A stretch of DNA of 64,000 nucleotides from Stenopsyche tienmushanensis (taxonomy: Eukaryota; Arthropoda; Insecta; Trichoptera; Stenopsychidae), in assembly GCA_008973525.1 (NCBI GenBank), contig WACJ01000106.1, positions 186,001-250,000 of the forward strand. The letters run 5' to 3'. The stretch's first letter is position 1. Every line of letters begins with the position of its first letter. A program made the position numbers and the translations under genes. A model generated the notes under the pieces. It made no database searches and was not told the origin of the DNA. It worked only from the letters and a program-made list of their open reading frames with translations. Shown here piece after piece: positions 56,258 to 64,000 of this stretch.

Positions 56258-56292
56258 TGGGGAGTTATTGGATAGCCTTGACTGAAGGTGTT
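56258..56292 (+). repeat. TGTAGC element, possible trace
   Basis: GATGGGGAGTTATTGGATAG, CCTTGACTG resemble the segment before the central palindrome. Too short to be certain. Confidence 0.35.
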
Positions 56293-56299
56293 TTATGCA

Positions 56300-56450
56300 A
56301 AATTCGGGACCGAGTGGCAGTAGACTCGTCGAAAGATCTCATCTACGCTGGGATATACAAGTAGACATAGACATCACAAATCTGGAGCTGGGCAATTGGA
56401 GGAAAGAGGCTCAGGACAAACTAAAATGGTTGTATACGTTGTTCGTGGCA
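56300..56450 (+). pseudogene. Non-LTR retrotransposon tail fragment
   Basis: The frame 56295-56669 begins SGPSGSRLVERSHLRWDIQV, DIDITNLELGNWRKEAQDKL. The pattern RW...D...L...NW...AQDR.W is usual at the C-terminal end of several non-LTR retrotransposon polyproteins. Similarity ends near residue 50; the rest of the frame is probably chance. No reverse transcriptase domain is present. Confidence 0.5.
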
Positions 56451-57309
56451 GGATTTTTTTTTAAATATGAAAAACGATCCCAAATTATGGATATTTATTT
56501 TTTAAATTTCTTTTGCCGTATTCTATGCATAAGATGTAAATTATCAGAGGACATTTTCTTGAAAACGATCAAAATTGTTCGCATATTGCTATTTCGGCCT
56601 CAGCAAAATATGCCCAAAAAGCCTATCGAGCTTAACGATAATATCCCAAAGTTGCAAAACACTCGGTGAATTTTTAAAATGCTATTCCGTGTTTACCCAG
56701 CTCGAAAGTTTTTAGTGGAATTTTATTGTCTTTCCATTTCCAAGTTTCGCATTGAATGCGATACATTCAGCTCTCGAGGGCCGCTGCCTTTGTAATCTCC
56801 GGGGAGAGTTCGATAATTACTACCCTTCACCGTGGAAGTATTGTTGGCTCGGATTAAAACTTTAAGATCAATATGCTTTATAAATCCACAACTTAAACTT
56901 CTCCATAATACCATTAATTTGAAAGCATGATTATGGCTGAATTTCTGTTCGGATAAAGCAAACAAGCGTATCTGCGATTATGATAAGAGATTCGAGTACA
57001 AATAATTATAATTCAAGAAGCTTTGGCAAAGCCTCACCAAAAACGACCATATGAATAGCTAAGATCCTAATTACACCCTTATATATTACTACCACACCCC
57101 ATTTCAGATGAAATTTTAGAGGGGACTGAAAGTATTCAAAAATTCCGAGACCTTATGTTTGGGCTCAGTTTGTATCCAGATACAGTGAAGGAAGCATCTT
57201 TGTAACTGATGATGATAAATGACTCATCGCTAACAGGTAGGTGAAACCCTATGAAGAATCATAAAAACCAATATTCCTTTCCAAATACCCTGTCCTAAAC
57301 ACGATACGC
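56451..57309. other. AT-rich interval, no gene seen
   Basis: The minus frame 56723-56965 has no motif. Nothing else recognised. Confidence 0.45.
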
Positions 57310-57401
57310 TAAATAAAATCACATGATTTTAAATTTGAGTGAGGAAAAAATGTAGAAAAAAAATGTCGAGCCAGACTCGACATAGGATCTCAAAGAGTTA
57401 A
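57310..57401 (-). mobile_element. piggyBac-like end with hairpin
   Basis: AAATAAAATCACATGATTTT, GGAAAAAATGTAGAAAAA, the hairpin ATGTCGAG-CCAGA-CTCGACAT at 57363-57383, then CATAGGATCTCAAAGAGTTA and A. TTAA is at 57398-57401. About 85 bases mirror 2902-2985. Confidence 0.5.
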
Positions 57402-57587
57402 GTGCATAATCCCATCTCAATATTACAACAGTATAATATAATATATTCAAACTTACTCTATAACAATCAGTTTGTATCGAGACATGGTTCAGGAAACACT
57501 CCTGAACCGTGTCTCCTTTGGGCAAGTCATATATGATTCAGAGCCGGTTTAGATTCGCGTCCGAATAACAATAGTCATTGGAAGAGC

Positions 57588-57720
57588 TCGTTTATATTAG
57601 GATAATCAAGTAGATCAACAGCCTGAGCAATTGGAAGAAGGAGGTTCAGAACAGATGAAAATGGCGGAATGCGTGTTATATATGTAAGGCAAGTAAAGTT
57701 CTAAGTAGAAGGTTCTGAAC
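57588..57720 (+). pseudogene. Non-LTR retrotransposon tail, second fragment
   Basis: SLSNWKKEVQNR, a stop, KWRNACYICKASKVLSRRF. The same NW.KE.Q block as at 56300-56450, about 1.25 kb away in the same orientation, more decayed. Confidence 0.45.
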
Positions 57721-57779
57721 AGTATATGCTCAAAGATGGACAAGACGACAGACATCAGGCAGCGACTGACTGGATTGAA

Positions 57780-58520
57780 GCTTCATTATAATCGACCCTA
57801 TTTCCTGCGCTGCTGAATGATCTGTTCCAGGTTACCCCGGACTAGCCATACAGGGAATGTCTTCCACTGATCTTTTAGCCCCACGAGAAAAACTACGCGC
57901 AGAGCATCCAGGTGCCCACCCCTTTTGCTGCGCGCCCTCCAGAGGAGGTGAGGTTTCCGCGGGAAAGACCGGCTTTAAACAAGTTCAAGGGAATACTATT
58001 GCGGGTTTACTGCCACCACAAGTCCAACTTCAGTTTGAAGGGGATAGCAGCAGATGACGGACTGCAAGGGCTGCTCCATACTCCTCTTTATAAGTACGCA
58101 ACACAGGGTGACCTGCTCACCCAGCTCATGTTATCTGGGCTACTCTGGCTGCGTTTGATAATCAAACAGACGAGGCTACTTTTGCACACCTCTACTCCAC
58201 ATTATTATCCCAGGGATTCAACTGTAGCCTCCCGGGAAGTTCTCCTACGCTGTGTCAGTGGTTCCGCCTCAGAGCCTATTGGACATGTAGACCTAGTGGC
58301 TGGTCCCCGCGCATTCGGCGCTTTCTCCCAGTTTTGCAGTAGTTTTGGTACCAAATGTACGGAAGGAGGATTCTACGGAGAATAATACCCTAGTCTACTC
58401 CTAGTACGTAGTAGGTCCCCCCCCCCCCCCAATAATGATGATGATTTTGCCTCCTGGCTTAGGGTTGGAAGTAGTTTTAGAAGTTTTATGGGTGGGCATC
58501 GTGGAGTCTAATACCCATCC
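57780..58520. other. GC-rich block, origin unknown
   Basis: Distinctly GC-richer than the rest of the window. It carries a 157-residue plus frame (57912-58385) with no recognisable domain, overlapped by another phase. A 14-C run ends near 58430, followed by an ATG/ATGATG stretch. It follows the non-LTR tail directly, so an untranslated region or another part of a retroelement is possible, as is a foreign or structural RNA segment. Confidence 0.35.
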
Positions 58521-58529
58521 GGCTCAAAT

Positions 58530-58659
58530 ATGAACAGCTGCACATGGTTCCACTCGCTATCGGATCACAAAAGACCCAAAAAAAAGACAAAAGTTAATAA
58601 AAACATAATATATTATATAATCAGTGCTCTTAATCAAAATCTTTGTTTTCTTTCCGAAG
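58530..58659. other. Start of a 161-residue frame, not called
   Basis: The frame 58530-59015 crosses two dispersed repeats (58660-58735 and 58726-58788), so it is taken as chance. Confidence 0.4.
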
Positions 58660-58735
58660 AAGACTTCAATTGCGAGACCGCTGGAAAGCCAGCGGGAAGA
58701 ATACATTTTTCTGCGGACAAGGTTATGTTGCGTGG
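58660..58735 (+). repeat. GCGAGAC repeat, good copy
   Basis: AATTGCGAGACCGCTGGAAA, GCCAGCGGGAAGAATACATT, TTTCTGCGGACAAGG. The GCCAGCGG..GAATACAT part matches 2495-2541 closely. Confidence 0.6.
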
Positions 58736-58788
58736 ATCAAAATGTTCTGTCGTCGACAGTTTGGTCGGCTTTAAGCTGGCCATAATTT
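58726..58788 (+). repeat. GTCGTCGACAG repeat, copy 2
   Basis: GTTGCGTGGATCAAAATGTT, CTGTCGTCGACAGTTTGGTC, GGCTTTAAGCTGGCCATA. It is contiguous with the GCGAGAC repeat here, so the two may be parts of one element. Confidence 0.7.
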
Positions 58789-59707
58789 TGGTGATTAAAA
58801 TTCGCCCGGATTCATCGAAAGGCGGGCGAGAAGGGTCGAGTCTTGGGACGCACATTTTGGTCCCGCGACAGATCGCCGCCTCGCGTGGAGGCCACGTGCC
58901 TCGCGATCGTCGCCAGTTTGCGACAAATAAGACTATAGTTTTGGGATCCCGAATCCTTTCCTGGAGTTCTCTTTTTTGCCGGCACCAATACGTCTTGATC
59001 GCCGTCGAGGCTTAAAGAACCCGTCCCCTCCCCTTTCTTCCACGTTACAATATAATATATTTAAAAAAAAATCATTGCTTCATATAAAAAATAAGTACCA
59101 ATTCAATCATTTTACTGCGATTTTCCCTAATACAAAGCATTTTGGCCCTTTATCGACTGCCGGAATGAAATAAAATAATTACTTACAGTTTTATAATGGA
59201 GCATAGCTCCCGATTCTGTAGTATTTACAAAGCTCTTAAATTTAAACTGTTAGAGTTCGACGAGCAGTAGCAATCTAAATTCTGCAAACACTCAAGCACA
59301 TAATGAATTCTATTCTTGTCATCCGCCGATTTTTCCATCTCGTCGGCATCTTTTCGACTCGTCGAAAAGTCGTCGGGGCATTCATCGAAGATTTCAATTT
59401 TTCGAATTTGAATTTTCCTACCATCAACTGTAATTAAGAAGAATGGCATGTGTTTAAAAGTGTACTACCTACGGAAGATTTTCCAATAGCGTGTGGCTTA
59501 GAAAAGAAGCGAAATTAGTATCGGATCCGATGCCTTAAAGATATAGTAAACAATATCTCCACAGATCGTTCCCGGAATTAATATAAGCCAGGAATATGAA
59601 AAAACTACGGGAGGGAGAAACTTTCGAGAGAAATATAAATTGTACGGCTTTATCAAACGTTCGATATTTCTGTATACGAACACACTAAGCTTTCAATGTA
59701 TTTTATA
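58789..59707. other. Interval with no recognised gene
   Basis: GC-richer at 58800-59030, AT-rich after. The minus frames 59225-59449 and 59498-59683 have no known domain. Confidence 0.4.
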
Positions 59708-59925
59708 TTGGCGAATACCCGGCATGCGTTGTAATGCCATAAGCGCTTAATAATTATTTAAAAAGCCAATATGTGCCAACATGGTGCATGCAAACAATAT
59801 TTTTACTATACATGTGTTATTCCGCAAGTGTAAACAGTAAATTGACAAAGTTTTATCGCAATCGGATGAACGGTATGGAAGCGCATTAAATACGAACAAA
59901 CAAACATTGATTTTTATACATTAGA
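59708..59925 (-). mobile_element. Helitron family, one module with variant 3-prime end
   Basis: Minus strand: TCTAATGTATAAAAATCAAT at 59925, CATACCGTTCATCCGATTGC, then TGCACCATGTTGGCACATAT and, after AATTATTAAGCGCTTATGGC, ACAACGCATGCCGGGTATTC. GCCGGGTAtt recalls the GCCGGGTACCAGCTAG end of complete copies but lacks CTAG. Confidence 0.7.
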
Positions 59926-60351
59926 TATTGAATTTTTTGGACATCTGAAATGTCAAAAACATAATTAATTCCTCCATTTTTTGCTAGATTTTTAATACAT
60001 TTTTTAAATGCCCTGTACATTTTATACCACAATCATCACTGTTGCGCGTATTTTAACACATGTGGCACAAAGGGGCTTTTCACAATTGATGGCTGTCTTT
60101 TTATCGCACTCCAGGGAACGCATCACTTTAACATTGATGAATTGGTGTCGATTTTTTTGTAAGTGCAGCCGGTAGATGAATCGTCACTTGAAAATCGCTA
60201 CTTGACTGCTTTATTTGGCTTTTTTTAAATTTAGAATCTAAGCAGCACTCCAATGTATTGATGTGTTGCTACCACGTCGATTTCTGACAGAAACTCTCTC
60301 GTCTTGACTATTATCATTTATTGACGGAGAAAAAGATTAAAATTATGAGCC
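59926..60351. other. AT-rich interval, nothing recognised
   Basis: No gene or repeat assigned. Confidence 0.45.
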
Positions 60352-60420
60352 TGTGGGAAGGACATCTTCCCATGGCTAAGGCTATCCAATGACTCACTGC
60401 TTCTTGCGCATCACCACAGG
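60352..60420 (-). repeat. TGTAGC element, short fragment
   Basis: Minus strand: GTGATGCGCAAGAAGCAGTG, AGTCATTGGATAGCCTTAGC, CATGGGAAGATGTCCTTCCC, ACAG. Only the palindrome region remains. Confidence 0.6.
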
Positions 60421-61974
60421 TGTATAAATCAACAACGACTTTACGTAGTTTGTACTAGAAACAATGCAATATTTGCGGTGTAATTTTTTTTTTTTTTTAA
60501 TTACATATAAAAGCGAATCAATTTAATATTATTCGAACTCTACACTGCTGGATGTTATGTACAATGATGGATAGAATCTAGAGTTTTCAAGACAATGGGC
60601 TATTCTTTCTATTCGCTGGTGGAGAGCTTCGGGACCAGTTATGTTATTGTTGCAGCCATCGCGCATTTATTACGGCGCTGTATTTCACCTCGAATGTATA
60701 AGACTATAACTCCGAAATTTAAAGATAGATAATATAACATTCGCAAATTTCTGGAAGGAATTATTAAAACGAATTATTTCACGCTATGGTATGAGTTGGG
60801 GGGAGTGGGTGGCTAAAAGATAGCCATTATAAAATTGAACGACTCTCCGACGGTCGAAGTATTAAAATTGTTCGTTGTAATTATCCTATGGGCATTGGTT
60901 TGATTCGGTTCTTGCGCGAGATTAACACGTAGTACAAAAATGGCCCTCGAAGGATATTAGCAAATTATATTAGCGGGACGTGCTCCTAATAAGCCGTGAT
61001 ATAAGACTGTTTCGTGGAAATGCCGAATATTTGAATTGGGCCTACTTCTTCACGAGGGGTCGTAAAAATGGGTATCCTCTCCGTGCCGAATTTCGGAAAA
61101 TTCGCGTCGTGGAAAATGGCATCTAGGAGGCTTTTAGCTAACGAATTTTAAAAATTTCGGCATAAATCCTAGCAAAATACGCGTTTTCAGTGCGCGTTTC
61201 AGTAAAAACAGCAGGATGTTAATAAAAGGGGAGATACAGAGCAAATAGCTGCGAAGGGTAGTTTGGCTTTTCACGCTATTAGTTTTCGCATAGTCGGGGG
61301 GGGGTTGAAATTCCCGACCGCGATCTGCGGCCAGTTTCGGGCGAGAGAAATCGGTCGATCCTTGCGGGAAATTGCGTATGAATGATTTGTTATACAACAT
61401 AAACAACAACACCATCGACCAGAATTGGAGGCCCTCCATCGAATCCGTTTAATTGTGGCTGAGCCTAACCGTATTACTTCGGCTCGGACGGTTTCGAATT
61501 TCAATCCGAAAAACTACCCCCGACGCCGAATCGAGGTAATGGCTTTCTGATTAAGCGTAAGTAAAGCGTTAATCAACATCACTACCCATTAATCCGCATC
61601 TGCCTCCAAAATGTGAGTGATTAAAATTACTCGCCGAACAAGAAACTCAAGGCTTAAATTACATTCAAACATCATTTTTCATCATAAATGCTATTTCTTT
61701 AAGGATCACTAAAGATCTTCGATAGGGTTTATGATTCCTATTTTACCAAAAGCGCACCATCGTCTTTGTTCAGTCACAATTATCACAAAAAGGCTATAAA
61801 CCAAAGTATCTTAGCGAATAGCTTCACGCGGGTTCATTTGCTATCGGATCGTGGAAGCTCCAAAAATAATGATAAAGATGATCAGGATATAATATACACT
61901 CGGGCATCGTATAACACAGGTTTATATAACACGTTTGTTTAAATGTTGATACATTTTTCAAATATCTTGTTTAG
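60421..61974. other. Long interval with no recognised gene
   Basis: Two overlapping minus frames, 61134-61439 and 61271-61504, lie in a GC-richer patch with a G run near 61296-61306. Neither shows a known domain. No repeat family recognised. Confidence 0.4.
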
Positions 61975-62175
61975 TCTAATATAAAAATCAATGTTTGTTT
62001 GTCCGTATTTAATGCGCTGCCATAACGTTCATCCGATGGCGATAAAACTTTGTCAACTTACTGTTTACATTAGCGGAAATAACATAAGCATAGTAAAAAT
62101 ATTGTATGGATGCACCATATTAGCGCATATTGGTCTGGTGAAATGAAGTTTGGGCTGCGAGGGCGTGGAAAGAAA
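61975..62175 (+). mobile_element. Helitron family, one module with extended block
   Basis: TCTAATATAAAAATCAATGT, CATAACGTTCATCCGATGGC, GGAAATAACATAAGCATAGT, ATTGTATGGATGCACCATAT, TGGTCTGGTGAAATGAAGTT and GGGCTGCGAGGGCGTGG, the same long block as the minus copy at 28446-28728. Confidence 0.8.
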
Positions 62176-62802
62176 AGAGCCGTGCACAATACGATGGATA
62201 AGTCGGTCTTCACATGCATGCAAATGCATTATTTGGATCGTTGGATTTTAAATAAAAAATAGATAGTACCATTTGAATCAATGATTACAGTAGACGTTCT
62301 AAGGCCTTAATATCAAAAACAATTTGGCAATTTGAAGGAAGTACATTGTCATAAGAGCCTCCCCTGGATGATCGACTCGTGATGGCAAATTGCTTGATAA
62401 GACCTCTGCTGTCATTATGTAGCACTTGCCACGATTTTATTGATACACTCTCTGGTTGCCAAATGCGAGGAGCGAAGATTCGAAAGTACTCGAGGGATGC
62501 CTGGCTTTATTCCCGGAATTTCGCGAAACATAACTTTTCCACTTCAGATATTTCATCTTTCGGAATATAAAACTTTTGACGTAAACAAGTCCTCATTTTC
62601 TCATACAATACATCTATTTCTAGATTGTTACATATTTCAATACAGGCTCTTTCTGGAGCAGTGTGCCATTTGGAAAATAAAAATATTTTTTTGTATTTAT
62701 TCCTATGTGATGGCGATCGAAGACTCTCAAAATATACATTTTGTGCGTTATAAGAAATTTATTTTGATATTTATGCCCAAATCAATACTTCAATATCGGT
62801 AA
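62176..62802. other. Interval with no recognised feature
   Basis: Two overlapping plus frames (62379-62570, 62440-62802) have no known domain. The second ends at the start of the next Helitron. Confidence 0.4.
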
Positions 62803-63100
62803 TCTAATATATAAAAAATAATATTTGTTTGTTCATATTTAATGCGCTCCCATACTATTCATCCGATTGCAATAAAACTTTGTCAATTTATTGTTAAGAA
62901 TTACGCGAATAACATAGGCATAGTCTAATATACAAAATAAAAATTTGTATGCTCGTATTTTATGCGCTGCCATAGCGTTCATTTGATTGCGATTAAACTT
63001 TGCCATCTTATTGTGTGTACTTTCTCAAATAATATAGATATAGTACAATTAACTTACAGTAGATCTTATCTGTGGTGGCAACGCACCGAGTATCAGCTAG
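62803..63100 (+). mobile_element. Helitron, non-autonomous, complete
   Basis: A|TCTAATATATAAAAAATAAT ... CGCACCGAGTATCAGCTAG|T. The TC start, CTAG end and insertion between A and T are all present. Inside are two modules, the joint GCATAGTCTAATATACAAAA, then AATATAGATATAGTACAATT, CTTACAGTAGATCTTATCTG and the 3-prime end. Length is 298 bases, with no coding capacity, so it would need a helicase in trans. Confidence 0.9.
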
Positions 63101-63587
63101 TAGTCAATAAAAAATCGATCATTCTTCAAGATCATGGACTATAACTACCTAAAAACGTACATAGACATAATCTAGTATTAAATTCGGCCAAAAGGGTTAG
63201 TAGGGTATACATTTTACGACCAAAGTGTCTGCCTTTTGTTGTGATTTATAGGTTCGTAAATATTTTATTGAATAGACGTATTTGGACAAGTTACGCTACA
63301 TAACATTGTCTTTACGTTTATTACATCATTTCTTTATAAATTACTTATTTAAGTACAACAACTTTCAAAGTTTTGCCTTTGAAATTATAAGCTTTCATAA
63401 CTTTAAATGTTTTTAAGCGAAACTTGTATTGGCGCGATAGAACAAATTGAGCTGAACGAGACGAAAAGTGAAAACCCAAGCGACAATTGATTGGAAAGAG
63501 AAGGAGAATCGTTTCTACTCTCTCCGTCGCACTCATACGTGCATAGACACGCTATGTACATGCATCGCGCTGGCAAACATACGTAAA
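63101..63587. other. Interval with no recognised feature
   Basis: Overlapping minus frames 63345-63536 and 63403-63591 lack domains. Confidence 0.45.
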
Positions 63588-63650
63588 GCAACTAGTAGCA
63601 CTTTTTATATATTACACAAACACAGCTTAATATTTTAGCTAACTATAATA
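63588..63650 (-). repeat. GTGTAATAT repeat, reversed copy
   Basis: Minus strand: TAGTTAGCTAAAATATTAAG, CTGTGTTTGTGTAATATATA, then it diverges. It matches 48655-48690. Confidence 0.5.
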
Positions 63651-63663
63651 TCATAGATGAGAT

Positions 63664-63693
63664 GCCTAGAGTCTTAGAGATGACTCTAAGGCT
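63664..63693. repeat. Short imperfect hairpin
   Basis: GCCTAGAGTC and GACTCTAAGGC pair with one bulged base; CTTAGAG / CTCTAAG within it is an alternative perfect 7-base pairing. Confidence 0.6.
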
Positions 63694-63708
63694 GCTTAAA
63701 TGAAAACG

Positions 63709-63754
63709 AATAATTACGCGTTGCGCAACAAATGATGCGCAACGCGTAATTATT
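63709..63754. repeat. Perfect 19-bp hairpin
   Basis: AATAATTACGCGTTGCGCA and TGCGCAACGCGTAATTATT are exact complements around an 8-base loop (ACAAATGA). Confidence 0.95.
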
Positions 63755-63796
63755 ACTTCTCTCTATCTAACGTTACTGTAAAAAGCATAAGACTAA

Positions 63797-63834
63797 AGTC
63801 ATGCCGTAAAGGTGGGTACCTTTACGGCATGACT
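63797..63834. repeat. Perfect 17-bp hairpin
   Basis: AGTCATGCCGTAAAGGT and ACCTTTACGGCATGACT are exact complements around the loop GGGT. Confidence 0.95.
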
Positions 63835-63848
63835 AAACACGTCTAAAC

Positions 63849-63993
63849 TTTCGTTCATGTTGTCTTGAGAGCAGGTGTTTGTTTTGATAATTAAGATACT
63901 CGCATCATTCTTACTGTTAAATAATTTTGTTATTCCCCCTTGACTATTCTAAAGTGGCGTCTTTAGCCGAGTATCATCACTCCTTTGCAAAAT
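63849..63993 (+). repeat. Window-end repeat, right copy
   Basis: Matches 308-455 in the same orientation. It starts 15 bases after the 17-bp hairpin. Confidence 0.8.
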
Positions 63994-64000
63994 CTACTCC

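Noticed and set aside
57912..58385. 157-residue frame as a gene
   Set aside because: Overlaps another open phase in a GC-rich block, where stops are rarer by chance. No domain, low-complexity features or splice context was seen.
58530..59015. 161-residue frame as a gene
   Set aside because: It runs through two dispersed repeats found elsewhere without an open frame, so the frame is incidental.
1..64000. tRNA, rRNA or riboswitch genes
   Set aside because: No GGTTCGANNCC box with a matching cloverleaf, no rRNA core motif and no bacterial-type leader was found by eye. A covariance-model scan would be decisive.

Overview
The window looks like a piece of an AT-rich, repeat-choked arthropod (probably insect) genome. 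It has no bacterial gene layout, no operons and no long open frame. Every protein-coding trace I can recognise belongs to a decayed transposable element of a type common in insects: a Helitron helicase, a Mutator-like (MULE) transposase, several Tc1/mariner-type transposases and the tail of a non-LTR retrotransposon. A short run of insect-type telomeric motif (CCTAA units near 52200) agrees with an arthropod source but is weak evidence. No host gene, rRNA, tRNA or CRISPR array could be supported. Most short open frames are chance frames or fall inside repeats. || Layout. (1) About twenty pieces of one Helitron family run through the whole window. Two copies have both ends (27159-27551 minus, 62803-63100 plus). 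One 2.3 kb copy (51563-53818) still carries a broken PIF1-like helicase, and another copy starts right after it, head to tail. (2) About twenty copies of a short element, named here the TGTAGC element, are equally widespread. It begins TGTAGC, ends GCTACA, and contains three successive inverted repeats, an AATAAA and a CT tract. It may be a solo LTR or a foldback-type non-autonomous element. The best whole copy is 23184-23533. (3) DNA transposons: a MULE at 19729-21348; mariner-type elements at 18078-18447, 30631-31117, 36479-37269 and 42609-43333; further Tc1/mariner-like coding fragments at 7760-8105, 10440-10510, 30115-30500 and 41820-42535; hAT-like, pogo-like and piggyBac-like ends. (4) Smaller repeat families, hairpins and microsatellites fill part of the rest. 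The remaining AT-rich stretches hold nothing I can name. || How the parts relate. Nothing here forms a working system. The Helitron and TGTAGC pieces are non-autonomous and would have depended on proteins made elsewhere. All transposase and helicase frames are broken by stops or frameshifts. The most unusual signals are the palindrome-rich TGTAGC element, a run of perfect hairpins at 63672-63834 beside a repeat that also occurs at the other end of the window (308-455), and three transposase fragments that share the same internal stop.
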